A stretch of 64,000 nt of DNA. Source: Triatoma infestans (Eukaryota > Arthropoda > Insecta > Hemiptera > Reduviidae). Shown in pieces: positions 46,770 through 57,959 of this stretch (the stretch's first letter is position 1; every line of letters starts with the position of its first letter). The position numbers and the translations under genes were made by a program. The notes under the pieces were generated by a model. The model did no database searches and was not told the DNA's origin. It saw only the letters and a program-made list of their open reading frames with translations. The stretch spans positions 1-64,000 of the forward strand of contig JAAEAF010003560.1 in NCBI GenBank assembly GCA_011037195.1, in the 5' to 3' direction.

Positions 46770-48595
46770 CTATTCGAAATATATGCGAAAAAAACGATGT
46801 TTCGTATCTTTTGAAAATGTGTACTAAAAACAATCTATACCTCAGCCTCAACCATATATATCAATTTGACAACATCTGAGAGATTGATTCTCGATTTGCC
46901 ATTACGTACAGCGGACATCCATTTTTATAAATATAGATGACAAGGGTAAAGTTCTGATATACACAAACAATTCTACATTCCTGAAGTTAATGCTCGTATT
47001 TTACTACTTGTAGTATGTATGATAGTGTGAAATTGAGCACCAACTCAGATCGAATGGAAGTTGGCTTGAGGTGAACAACTTGTGGGTCTTTAATGACTGT
47101 CCGTAGTTTGGCCTCTCTTAAAAAAGTAATAACTTAATTATCATTATCTAACTGTTGCTATTTATTTAATCCTTCACTGGCAGGCTAAAAATATTAACAG
47201 CTTGCATAGGTTTTTATCTTTTCCTTTTGGAAACTTTGTTTATCTTTAGTAAGTTTTACAGGTTCTTGAGGATACCTGCTCCAAACTTAAATGTTAGTTA
47301 AACAAGAGCAGATAGTCCCTCGTTTCTGGCTTTTAGATGTGTGTCATTCTCTCTCACGTAACCTTGCATTGGTAAAATGATTATTAATGTTAATTTCTAA
47401 TTAAATTTTAAATTAACTATTACTGTTAAGTAATATTTTGAAATACATATTTTTGTTTTAGTTTCCTAAGTATTATTGCTAATCTATTTATTAATAATGA
47501 TAAGAAAATGAAATAGTTATCTAATTATATCATCAGTACTCTCCCTTTGTACGTTAAGTAGTAATGAATTTCCAATTTAATACAGAAATTTTAGAAATTC
47601 TTTGAGTCATAAACAATGAGTGAATAATTAATAGAGACATTGAATGAGCAGAGGAAATAATATATAGTTGATGGAAGGACAATTTTCCCAACCTCTAGAT
47701 TTTGTATCTCCTTTTCAGGAACAAAGAGCGTCCTTGAGAATTTCCATTTATCTGTATCACTTGCAAGATTTTGTTGCCCTCGTGAGTATTTTCTTCGCCG
47801 CCTTCCCTACCAACCTTCTCCGAACCTTTTGGTTTTCTCTCTTCCTCTTCCGTACTAATCTAGCGCTGTCTTCTCGATGATTCCCTCTGTTTCCTTATGG
47901 TTTATATAGCCAGACTCTATTTATTTTCCTTTATTGGCTGTATTGAGCAATTGAACAATTATTAACTACCTTGATCGATTACCACCTTACTGATTACCTA
48001 TTGATGAAGCTGGGGTTAGAGCAAATATTTCTATGGATATTCCAGTTTTCATAGGCTTTCGGGAAGTCTGCTTTAGAATTTTGATTAAGCGGTGTTTTTT
48101 TCTTTTCTTTTTTTTTAGGTGCTTAAAAATCTGTTTCGTTGGTGCCTTCTCAGATGTCATTCTTCCTTCGGGCTGTTTAGGTTCAAGAAACTATCAGTTC
48201 TAACAGGAGAGTTTCTTAAGTTTCCTTATGGAAAACAGCAACCTTAAAGACTTTCTGATCCAAGCATCACCTTTAGTCACCACTAACTATCCTAGATATA
48301 ATCAAGATCCTAAGTTTTTTATCTGGCCATTTTTTAGCTCGACTCATTCTCCAAAGTTTCATCCATACTTTTATCATTTGTTTAGTCGTTCAGTTTCTCT
48401 CAGACAGCCCGCATCTTGAAGAAAGTTGTGGTAAAACTGTAGACTTTATAGACGAGCCTTAACCCATTGAAGGCAGAAAATTTGTAAGATTGTCCGTGTT
48501 CGGGCTAGCATGCCAAAATTGAGACCATGGAAAGCTTAGGCTCAGTTCATGCTCATCTGGGTACTCACTTTGCTACATGTATATTTTCTAAATGT
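46770..48595. other. No gene seen
   Basis: AT-rich with small open frames (47668-47880 and 48228-48419 plus) that are Phe/Leu-rich and unrecognised. Confidence 0.4.
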
Positions 48596-48599
48596 AATC

Positions 48600-48758
48600 T
48601 ACTATTATTAACAACTGTAGTTAACGATATATTGTTGTAAATGACGTGATATTGCTTAGTAAAGCAGTAACTTTTAACTAGTTAGAGTAACAAATATATA
48701 CCAAAGAACATAGCCTAGTAATCTAGCTCGTGTAAAGTATTAATAGCAAACAATATTG
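48600..48758. repeat. Unclassified dispersed repeat, right copy
   Basis: Second copy of the block at 44297-44470, about 4.3 kb downstream. It differs by substitutions and by lacking a short GAGGTAGAATAAC stretch. Confidence 0.7.
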
Positions 48759-49060
48759 AGGTAATTTGACCTATGAAGCCAAAGTGAAGGCTTACTGTCA
48801 AGTTCAGAATAGCACATCGTGGACCCGTTATCATCCTCCGAAACAGAATATTTTAATGTTATAATCGAATAATTTTCGTAAGTAATTATCGATGAAAAAT
48901 ATATTTATTATTTATTTATTTATTTTTTACTGGTAATATTTTAGGGTTAGAGTTAACATCAAATTCATTCTTTGTCTAACCAAAATAATCTTCAAATTTA
49001 AAGCATGAAAAAAATGTCTATGGCGGTGAGTAAACTTGAAAAAATTAACAGTAATAGGGT

Positions 49061-49345
49061 ATGGAAGACACTTGAGCTTCCAGGTTGAGACCGTATCAAT
49101 GGTTTTGCTACAACCGACGTATCGCACATGTTGCAATGAGCCTCTTCACGGTCATTACACCTCGAAAGCTAATAAGCGCAGAGCCTTGATAGAGAAGGGG
49201 CGTGGTTCCTTCCTCCGCCATCTTGTCCACCATATTGTCGGTCGGAAACGTCAGTTTTTAGCGACCCCCACTGACGCATTCTCAACCGGGAAACTTAAGT
49301 GTTTTTCATGAAAATGGCCGTGGACTAAAAGATCAGTAAAAGCGT
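49061..49345. mobile_element. Short element with inverted ends, PLE-related
   Basis: GACACTTGAGCTTCCAGGTT (49067-49086) is matched in reverse by 49283-49302 (AACCGGGAAACTTAAGTGTT), giving roughly 28-bp imperfect inverted ends. Just outside, TTTTTCATGAAAATGGCCGT resembles 17779-17798 in the PLE remnant, and GGTCGGAAACGTCAG (about 49239) looks like the 3' half of a hammerhead. I infer a PLE terminal-repeat fragment, but a MITE is possible. Confidence 0.45.
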
Positions 49346-50389
49346 ATGATTGTAAAATGTGAATGGTGAATAACATTCTAATTATCATACGAATCCTGCT
49401 TATTTAAAGAAGCATAACTTATCCAGAGCTGTTTCAAGAAATAAAACCCTCGCCCATCACAACAATTATTATATTTAAGAAAATATTGTAAATTATGTCT
49501 CTAATACATTGAGTTATGAAGAAGGATGAATAATATATTACAATTCATTATTACAATTCATTAAATAATAATGTCAACAATTATAATAATAATAATAATA
49601 ATGCAATGCGAACTCGCATTAATACTTTTCTAAATGGAAGAGGAATCTGTTAGTTAAAAAAGGCATTATTTTGCCTACAAAAACAAGAATCCTGATGGGA
49701 AGCAGCACCAGCTACAGTTGTCTCATCTCTGTTGATATATTGTCTGTAATTATTCCTAAATATTTTTTTCAAACATATTAATTTTCAAATGAAATAAAAA
49801 GGCACTTTACAATATTGATGTCAGTAAAGATTACATCGTAAATTTAATTAATTCAAAGACAAATACAAAAGTAGAACATACATTAAAAATGTAAATTTTG
49901 CCGTTTCAATACCTCTTCTAACAAAACAAATCTCAAATCAATAAATCATGTTAATATCAATTGTTTATATTTTAGAGATTAATGTTTAATATTGATCAAA
50001 TTATTGTTCCAATATTCACCATTTATTTCAACCAATTGGCTTTGTATTATACATTTTAATCAAAAAAATTGTACACATACATAAACAATCATAAATCATT
50101 GGTGAATGTAGAACATCCTCTTCAGACCATTAATGATTTTTTTTATTATTATTAGTAATGTAGAATAAAAAATACTCCAAACTCACATTGTTGACCCTCT
50201 TGTAATAATCATAAATTATAATGAATAGTATTGAAAGTGATTTGAGGAAATTAAAAAGTAACAAGTTCAATCAACAAACAGGTATTATGACAATTAGATA
50301 GCATATGACCTTTTACTAGTAATAAAAATTATACTACATACAGTCGATTCATAAATAAATATTTGACAATAGATCAGATTTTTTCCCCC

Positions 50390-50520
50390 TAAATCCAGCT
50401 TCATTTTATGATCATCAACCAGTTTTATCATCAGGATATCTTGATAAACAGTGTGATAACACAGACTAGCACAAAGCAAAATTAATTTACACACCATTTT
50501 TAAGAAGCATCTTATTATGA
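50390..50520. repeat. Decayed copy of the 9.6-kb palindrome
   Basis: CATCAGGATATCTTGATAAA then CAGTGTGATAACACAGACT matches the arms of 9580-9801. A degenerate reverse arm (ACACACCATTTTTAAGAAGC) follows. On the minus strand CTGATGA survives but no GAAA box is placed correctly, so any ribozyme is dead. Confidence 0.6.
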
Positions 50521-50578
50521 CATAACTGTGTATTATGGACAAGATTTTTTTTTTTTTTTGCTGCTAAGGTCACCTGTT

Positions 50579-50807
50579 TATTTTATTTTTTTAATTTAAG
50601 GCGCGTAAATATTTATGGCCATTGACGCCCGAAGACGTCTCAGTGCACTGTTGGCCTCCAGGCAGTGTTCTTCCTCACACTGTGAATCACCGGCAGTGAG
50701 TGTAGAAGCTGCTAGGAAGAGATAATCTAAGGATAGCACTACTGGACTCGAACCCAGGACCTCCGCTTTGCTAGTCCATCTCGTTACCAATTAGTTAAAC
50801 CCTAGCC
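50579..50807 (-). repeat. tRNA-derived SINE, copy 3, with TSD
   Basis: Minus-strand copy: box A region TAACTAATTGGTAACGAG, box B GGTTCGAGTCC (about 50746-50756), body and T-rich run (A tail) at about 50579-50598. Flanked by TAAGGTCACCTGTT (50565-50578) and TAAGGCCACATGTT (50808-50821), a 14-bp duplication with two mismatches. Confidence 0.85.
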
Positions 50808-50931
50808 TAAGGCCACATGTTGTTTCCATTTTAAAAAGGCATTATATTTTCGTTTCTTAAAAAATGAAACCGAATGAATGGAAGTATGAAATTTAATTTA
50901 CTTAATGGAGTATGTCTATATAGTTATTAGA

Positions 50932-51009
50932 TTTTTTTTAAAGGCGTGTCAACGTCAGCGATCATTGCCGCCAGGAGCGTTTTCAGTGCACTGCCGGCCT
51001 CCGGACACT
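50932..51009 (-). repeat. SINE 3'-end fragment
   Basis: GTGCACTGCCGGCCTCCGGA plus AAGGCGTGTCAACGTCAGCG match the reversed SINE body and tail, with a T run at 50931-50939 as the A tail. The head is missing. Confidence 0.7.
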
Positions 51010-51059
51010 AGACTTGATGTCCACTAAATACGAAGCAAATGTTTTTAACAATGTTTTTG

Positions 51060-51064
51060 TAATG

Positions 51065-51101
<37 letters not shown>

Positions 51102-51860
51102 TGAACAGATTATCTCAAAAATGAAAAATTATAGTAGGCTCAAACTTGGAATTTCGTTTAATTACTAACATCGCATCAAAGTTCTCGAAACAAAGTTTGA
51201 AAGAAAATTCATGTCTCTGTATGCACAGTTAGTATACCCAATTTTATGAAATCTGTCGGTGTTTTTATGGAGAAAATCGCAGAAAAAAAAAATTACACTG
51301 AAGTTGCCCTTCAATCAATCAATTTTCTTCAAATCAGAGTTTCGGCAAAAAATTTAATTAATAAAATTTTTTAAAATTTTATGTTGTATAGAAGATAGAT
51401 ATAATAAATTAAATGTTACACTTTAGAAGAATAATTCACTTCTCCAGCAAAACGGCCCTTAAATGAGTTTTCGTGGAAAAAATGTTACAAATAAAAGTTT
51501 ATTTGTGTAGTTTCTAGACTCAGTTTAATGAAAATCGTTGGAGTATTTATTGAAAGAAATCCGTTCGTTATAGTGTGACTTCCGGTTGAATAAGTTTACC
51601 AGATAACTTCCTGTCGGATCTCATTGTGATACCCAAACGGTTATCAAGAGTGAATTTTCTGCAGTTTTTGGTTTTTGAACTGTGCTGTTTATAATATGTT
51701 TGTATGTTCATAAGAACCTACACACGCAGACTTTCTGTACATTAAGACAATTTTTTCAAAATTATTTTTTTCGGACTTAGGGGATCTCAAAACGTATATT
51801 ACCGCTGAAATCTGAATTCTCATCTAAATTTTCTCGCATTCTTTCTAATATCAGTTCCTG
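51060..51860. repeat. Repeat G, two partial copies in opposite orientation
   Basis: 51060-51210 is plus-oriented: a long GT tract (about 51068-51099), then AACAGATTATCTCAAAAATG and CAAACTTGGAATTTCGTTTA. From about 51215 the sequence is minus-oriented repeat G: TGTCGGTGTTTTTATGGAGA, AAATGAGTTTTCGTGG, TGTGACTTCCGGTTGA and, near 51790, TCAAAACGTATATTACCGCT. The switch point is at about 51210. Confidence 0.65.
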
Positions 51861-51889
51861 TTATCGGAACTGAGCGAGCCAATTCAACT

Positions 51890-52626
51890 AACCGGTTATT
51901 ATTCTACAAGTCCTTGGATAGAAGTTTTAATGCTTTCAGTCTAGTTTCTAATAATACTAGCCTACTAAAGTTGAAAGAGTTGCGTTGGCTATTTAAAATT
52001 AGGGGAGAGTTTTTCTATCTAAATTGTGCTCCTTGTATTGAGAGAGAGATTGAGCTCTGTTCCTTGTGTAACTCTCGGGCTAAGGAGGACGTGGTTCATT
52101 TTATAGCAGAATGTTCAATTTATTGGGTCAGAACTTCGCCTCCTACATTTTGGACAACGCAGGCTACTAAAATTCCACCTTATTTCTCTTTTGAATAACT
52201 CTGATATTCAAGTTATTAAATATGCCCGTCATGTCTGGTTTTATCGCCAACAATTTATCCAAGAATTCAACTTGCACTCCAGCAATTGATACTTCTGAAC
52301 TTAGGTATTTGTATATTTGTAATTTTACTTTTCTAAAATTCATTCAGTTTCAACTTCTGTAATTATCTATTTATCAAGTCGCTACCAGTTCTTTTTTCTT
52401 TCATATTTTCATTTCATTAAATAATATTTAAGTTTATTTCTATTTTTTTTTTCTAAATTATAATTTTCATTGTTTTCTTTATTACAATACCATTGATGAA
52501 GCATTCTGTATTTACCAACCTCCAGCAGACGGATCTATTCCATTGCCGTATAATACTTTGTTTACAAATTTATTTTTTGTATGCAATCCTTCCTAAAATA
52601 AATGATTTATTATCTATCTATCTAAA
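51890..52626 (+). pseudogene. LINE family L, 3' end, copy 3
   Basis: Plus strand: NRLLFYKSLDRSFNAFSLVS, LRWLFKIRGEFFYLNCAPC, then ELCSLCNSRAKEDVVHFIAE and C, a complete CXXC...H...C zinc motif. The frame breaks near 52120 and resumes as KYARHVWFYRQQFIQEF near 52220-52275. The 3' UTR has CAGCAGACGGATCTATTCC (52525) as in copy 1, and the tail is ATCT repeats (52609-52625). Confidence 0.7.
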
Positions 52627-52804
52627 ACTGATCTCATATCCTTGGCGCTACAGCATATTTGGTTGTTCTGGGCCTCTCAAGAATATTGCACCAACTCTCC
52701 CTGTCTCTTGCAGCAGATCGCCAATTTCAGAAGTCTGGGAACGCCGCGCACACTATCTTCCATCTCAGCCATAGCATTCCAACACTTCTTTTTCCTTCTG
52801 ACTT

Positions 52805-52885
52805 AGTAGTGAATCCAATGAAAACTCGATATCGAAAATTTGACAAGATCACAATATTTCCTCTTAACAGCTGTAAGAGAAAGTA
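52805..52885 (-). repeat. Repeat G end fragment
   Basis: CGATATCGAAAATTTGACAA then GATCACAATATTTCCTCTTA is the reverse of the repeat G start. It runs into CTCTTAACAGCTGTAAGAG, a small palindrome like the one at 42992. Confidence 0.65.
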
Positions 52886-53924
52886 ATAATTATTAAGAGA
52901 AACTAATTAGTAATTTAATAGTAATATTTAATAGAATTTTATAGAATTATGCTTTACTTGTTTTACGCCAAACAACTATGGTGGAAATAACAATATATTT
53001 ATTAATTCTGCGATTTATTTCAAATAAATATTCCAGTTAAAGGTAATAATAATCACATGATTAATTACCCCGGCACCTGTCTGCCATATCAATGTTTGCC
53101 TTAGTTAAAATTTATTAATTTGTATATTTCAGTGATTGTACTTTTTATCAAGTTACAATATAACCATAATCTCATTTTAATACATAATTAATATTTAAAA
53201 TAAAATCATTGAAAATAGTTAGTCTTTATTAAAATTAAACAGGTATAAAATATGGAGCAATATTTTTTCGTTTTTAACGAGTTATTTAACTGTTACAAAA
53301 TTAACTACGTCTGTGGCGAAGTTAATTATAATTAATTATTTTTTTTTTTTTAAGGCTTAGCCTTCCAAACTTCTTTGACATCTAAATGAGACAATTATAA
53401 AATAAATGGACTATAGTTCAGATATTTTATAAATGAGAACTTAACGAAAAATAAAGTAAATAAAATTATGCCTATTTTTATAGGCACATTATACGTAATG
53501 ATCTAGTAATACCAAAATTTGATGTTACAACCAATTATTAATATTAACGATTAAATGGTTGAAGAGGTTGAAGAACCACTGCTTATTTTTGTGATATAAT
53601 CTATGTTATCTAATCTCTTATATTTGAAACATTTATCAGGAAGAATATGATATTTTATTTTGTGATTTAAAAAAAATTCTACTGAGCTAGACAAAATTTT
53701 AAAATTGCCGTTATGCGAGGGTCGTTAAATAAGTAACGAGACAAATCGTTGAAGCTCAGAAACGGTTTGCTTAATCAAAACAATAGTTTCACCGCGTCAA
53801 GTTGGCATCCTTGTATTTAGTTTGTGATCAGCTGTTCGAGAGTATATGGTAAGCATAACCTCAAATATGGTATATGGTATATGGTAAGCATAACCTCAAA
53901 TGTATCCAGTTAGCATTGGCCAGT

Positions 53925-54296
53925 CCGCTCGAGCATTGTACCTCAGGAGAACAACGCCCAGTGATTAGAATTTTAGTTGCAGAGGGTATCAAAGGTAGTG
54001 AAATCCACGAAAGAATGTTGAAAGTGTACGGGAATAATTGTTTGAACCGTTCGAACGTTTACAAATGGATAGAACAGTTAAAACGTGGCCGTGTAAGTGT
54101 CTGTGACGAGCAACGAAGTGGACGACCGGTTGAGGTTGCAACTTCCTCCCACGAATGTCGCATTAACGCGTTAATTCAGGATAACAGGCGTATTACTGTT
54201 GTACTGATAGCTGGAGAAGTGTACGCGAGTGTTGGAACTGTCCATAACATTATTCAGAATAAGCTGCAGTAAAAGAAAACTTGTGCGAAATGTGTG
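53925..54296 (+). pseudogene. Mariner transposase, N-terminal DNA-binding part
   Basis: Reads EQRPVIRILVAEGIKGSEIH, RMLKVYGNNCLNRSNVYKWI, DEQRSGRPVEVATSSHE and RRITVVLIAGEVYASVGTVH, which are the two helix-turn-helix motifs and the GRP linker of mariner transposases. The frame is open from 53874 to a stop at 54272 (KLQ-stop where the family has KLQY). The reading KKTCAKCV then meets the insert at about 54297. Confidence 0.85.
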
Positions 54297-54688
54297 AGAC
54301 CATTGTTCAGCAAATTATTCGTGGTCTGGGTGACTTAGTTTTTTTTTGCGCCTTCTTCTAAAATTTCCCTTTGATATGTTTATGGATACTCATAAGTGTA
54401 TCGTATTCGAGGAATTTAGTTTTGAGAATTGGGATATGGACTTTTTGAAGAAGTTATTAGCTGGAGATACGGTTACCCTAACGCGAAAGTATTGCGATAA
54501 CAAGAAGTACAAAAACGAAGTTCCTATTATAATGGTATCGAATTACAAACCGCCAGATTTAATGGAATTTCTGAATAGAGTAGTAGTAGTATATGCAGAT
54601 TTACCTTTTTTTCAGGTTTCGGTAGAAGACCAATCTACTACTTTTACTAAACGGGATGCCTTTTTTGTACCGTCCTCGCTATTGTCGG
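54297..54688 (+). pseudogene. SF3 helicase fragment (Rep/NS1-like), inserted in the mariner
   Basis: An open frame (about 54346-54690) unrelated to transposase. It carries a hydrophobic strand ending in Glu-Glu (CIVFEEFSFENWDMDF; Walker B, about 54397-54445), FLKKLLAGDTVTLTRKY (the B' region), VPIIMVSNYKPPD (motif C with the sensor Asn, about 54520-54560), and FLNRVVVVYADLPFF with an Arg in the arginine-finger position. This order defines superfamily 3 helicases, found in Rep or NS1 proteins of small circular or linear DNA viruses and related elements. The Walker A P-loop and the nuclease domain are missing, so it is a truncated fossil. The exact donor group is undetermined. It keeps frame for about 105 codons with no stop. 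Confidence 0.7.
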
Positions 54689-54689
54689 T

Positions 54690-55400
54690 TCCAAGACAAC
54701 TTACGGATGCCCACAAAGAACCAGGTTTCAAATCAGTCAACTGTTGAAAGAACGATTTTTAATTGAAAAAGAATTTGTCAGTAGAATTTTACCATGTGAT
54801 GAAATATGGATACACCATTTTCAGCCGGAATCTAGCGTCAAAGCCTTGAGTGGAAGCATACGGGTTCTCCCGTTAAATGAATTCAACACCCGGCCATTTG
54901 CAGGTAAAGTCATGCATACAGTATTCTGGGATTCGCAGGGGCCTATTTATTGTAACTATCCCGAAGATCAGCGAAATCAACCAGTATTATAGTGATATGC
55001 TTACAAACAAAGTAAGGCCTGCCATTCGAACTAAACCTTGTGGACTCTTCACCAAAGGCGTGATTTTGCTTCATGTCAACGCGCGCCCACACACGGCAAA
55101 GTTAACTTAAGAAACACCATCAAAATTTGGATGGGAGATCCTTTCATATCCCTCCTACAGCCCCGACCTCGCTCCATCGGACTTCAATTTGTTTGGACCC
55201 TTTAAAGAGGCTTCATGTGGGAAACATTTTCAATCCAATGAAGAAGTTAAAAATCAGGTGCAAAAGTGGTTTCGAGTTTAACCCAAATAATTTTATGCCA
55301 GAGGCATGCACAAATTAGAAGAACGATGGTACATGTGTATAAATGTTGCTGGGGATTATGTTGAAAAGTAGCCCAAGTTTTGTATTGATTAAATAAATCG
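54690..55400 (+). pseudogene. Mariner transposase, catalytic part
   Basis: Resumes exactly where the first part left off: VPRQLTDAHKEPGFKSVNC. ERFLIEKEFVSRILPCDEIW and IHHFQPE follow (first catalytic Asp in CDE), then after a frame change SDMLTNKVRPAIRTKPCGLF and ILLHVNARPHTAKL. The family has HDNARPH, so the second catalytic Asp is Val. Another frame change gives YSPDLAPSDFNLFGPFKEA with the third Asp. At least three frameshifts and the lost Asp make it inactive. Confidence 0.8.
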
Positions 55401-56439
55401 TTTTTGAGCTACAGCGATTTGTCTCATTATTAAACAAATACAAATTGCCCCGCAAAACCAAGTGGCAATCTACATTTCACTAAAGAAAGGAAACTTGGAT
55501 ATTTAAATGAAAGGAAATTAAAATTCAACTTTATATGAAATAGGGGCAATTTAATACCTTAGATATGTTTTAAGGAAATGTAAGGAAAACTTTAAAGTAC
55601 CAGTTTTCTCGCTAACTTTTTTAATATTATATACTAAATATTTCTTTTCATTAACAAAAATCCTGGCCTTTTTACTCGATTTTTTTCTTTATCTAGTATT
55701 TATAATTAACTTCATTTTTACTTTTTTAATTACACTAACATTTATATTGTAAAAAAAAAAAAAAAGAATAAATATTTATAAAAATATTATTTTAGGAAAA
55801 TTTAGGGGTGCAGATAAGTAGTTTTGAAATCTAAAGACTGAACATTAGTTGGAAAGTTTTTCTACTGAGAATTAACTTTGAAAGTTTGTAATTTGCTTTC
55901 TCCTAAATACGAATTACAAAGTTTCTAAGAACAGATTCTACAGTTGTATTCGATTTTTATATAGTATTTAATAACTTTTTGTGTTTTGTTTCAAATGATT
56001 CCTTTTTATTTATAAAAAAAACTATTAATTGAAATAATTCTTACCGTAATGTTAAAATTCGAAAGGACAAATTTGCTTCATACTTGAAATTTTTTAGGAA
56101 CCGTTTAGTTTGTCTTATTTCTGTAAATAATTATTGTTAGCGGGGAGTGTGAAATAAAAGTGATAGATCTAGATATGGGCAAATTACCTTTCTAAGTTTA
56201 AAGTGAATCTTTATAGCCGTTTTCAAAAATCCGGAAAATCTGAGAGAATCCTTCAGTAAAGTTGCATTTCTCCTTTCTCGGTCATCCATTAAAACTTGAA
56301 ATGCCAGCAAATTGGCAATTAGATATAATAGAAGCAATCACCAACAATCCGCCATACAAAAGTTTGACTCAATCGTTGTATTAGCAGTTTGTGGTACCAT
56401 GACTTTCAATACCGCTCTGCTAAACTACGAGCATACATT

Positions 56440-56740
56440 AGATTAGATTAGATTGACAGTCGGGAATGGCGAGCCTCAATCCAATGCGAATGCATTATGA
56501 GGTCTATTGTGGATCCTCTAAAATCATATCATATCATTTAGTTTCGCCCTCATAATCAGGCCAAGCAAAGCTGAAAGTGGGTTCCGTCATGAAGCTCGTA
56601 GCTTCGGGATTGCTTGTCCCAGTTGAAGAAACCTGGCCCTCATGGACTGGCACACTTACAAAGGATGTGTACCGGGGCTTCTTCCACGGTCCTGCAGAAT
56701 CGGTATACCGCATTGTCTGCAAGTAGTTGTTGGTTGGTTG
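56440..56740 (-). mobile_element. LINE-X 3' end, second copy
   Basis: Minus strand: NAVYRFCRTVEEAPVHILCK then C, the C-terminal zinc motif (first Cys replaced by Tyr), followed by UTR that matches 1010-1195 (CAATCCCGAAGCT, AGCTTCATGACGG, GGATCCACAATAGACCTC). The 3' tail is ATCTA-type repeats at 56437-56453. Confidence 0.7.
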
Positions 56741-56744
56741 ACCT

Positions 56745-57460
56745 GTTAATTTTTTTTTTTATCCAACGTCTTCTCGGCCATTCGACTCCTCGCAGCCCAT
56801 ACAGTGTGGCTTGGTTCTTCAAAGACGGTTCTTGTAGGCCACTTCTCACGTCCTGCAGCGCCACACATGTAAGTAAATGGTCCGCATCCATTTCTGCCAT
56901 CTGGCACAATGAGCAAATGGGCGAATCAACCACACCAATCCTATGTAAGTATTTATTCAAGTCGTCATGTCCAGTGGCCAATCTGAAGCATGCTACAGCG
57001 CACTGCCTAGCCAGGTCACTAGGCAGTCGGATTTAGGGGTCGCACAATGGTGTCCATCGCTTGCTCCCTGAACATCGCCGCATGTATTCATTCAGCATTA
57101 CCCGGAAGGACTCTGTGGCCACCGTTTTTTGCGGTGTGCAGTGAAATCCTTTTATTAGGCTGCTGCTTGCTTTGGCTAGTGAAACCGCCAACTCATTGCT
57201 AGGTATATCTCAGTGGTCCACTGCAACACTAAATCTCTTCTCTGTCGGATGAGACTGTCGGCTAGGTCCTTACAGCATTCCACGGTTTCATCGCCACTGA
57301 TGCCAGGGTTAGCGATGGTTAGAATTGCTCCTTTAGAATGAACAAACAAAACAATCTTGGTCCAGGGTTCCTTGGCAACTGCCTCGAGGGCAAGCTTAAT
57401 CGCAGTCATCTCTCCATCAAAATTGGAGGCCAGCCTGCCAACGGGTACGGAAAGCTGAAA
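56745..57460 (-). pseudogene. LINE-Y, RNase H and C-terminal zinc motif
   Basis: Minus strand from 57460: GEMTAIKLALEAVAKEPW (catalytic Glu of RNase H), TKIVLFVHSKGAILTIANPG, where the family has SDS and the catalytic Asp has become His, then LADSLIRQRRDLVLQW. After frame breaks (57175-56985, including CCDLARQCAVACFRL-type sequence) the C-terminus reads ATGHDDLNKYLHRIGVVDSP then CSLCQMAEMDADHLLTC, an intact CCHC motif. This LINE end directly abuts LINE-X on both sides. Confidence 0.75.
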
Positions 57461-57469
57461 TGCATGAGA

Positions 57470-57888
57470 GTAAACACTATTATAGGCCCACTATTAGCCT
57501 TATATCCCTTCGGTTATGGCTAAGTGGGACCCTGGTAAGCTTAGGTAAATGTCTTTTAATAAAGAATCAGCCTGCCTCTGCCTCGGTGTTCTTTCCACTA
57601 TTGCAGACGCTGGTTTTCTATCCACTCCTTGATAGGAGCAGGCTTGCAGAAGGGCTCGAGGCATACCAAGGTATCCTTCGAGCTCTCTCTCGCCAGGGCA
57701 TCCGCCCTTTCGTTGCCAAGAAATCTCGCATATCCCGGCACTCCGGTGAGTGTCAACTTATTTCTAGCCCTCACCTCTGTAAGGGCAGATAGGCAGTCCC
57801 ACACCAGTCCTGAGACTGGCAAATTTACATACATCCAACCTCTACCAATTAAACTACAGTACATACTCGTATAACAAGAGGCTTCCAT
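57470..57888 (-). pseudogene. LINE-X, RNase H C-terminal part
   Basis: Minus strand: SALTEVRARNKLTLTGVPGY then ARFLGNERADALARES, the VPGH..GNE.AD block of RNase H with His changed to Tyr. LEPFCKPAPIKEWIENQRLQ and WKEHRG follow. Its continuation (57600-57480) matches 760-860 in reverse, which ties it to LINE-X. Because this block normally lies downstream of the Glu block seen at 57410, the two must belong to different copies. Confidence 0.7.
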
Positions 57889-57959
57889 TTTTTTCTCTAT
57901 ATCTTGATTTAATACAGATTTTTTTTATATTTTGACCGTATGTTTTTTAATTCCTACTT

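Larger units (their letters stand above)
53714..55440 (+). mobile_element. Mariner element carrying a foreign SF3-helicase insert
   Basis: The left end starts after TA at 53712 (TGCGAGGGTCGTTAAATAAG). ACGAGACAAATCGTTGAAGC at 53736-53755 and its continuation TCAGAAACG are matched in reverse near 55400-55427 (GCTACAGCGATTTGTCTCAT), so the terminal repeats are long but imperfect. Between them lie a transposase in two parts and an unrelated insert of about 390 bp (54297-54688). It is probably an irritans-group mariner, not closely related to the copy at 44652. Confidence 0.8.
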
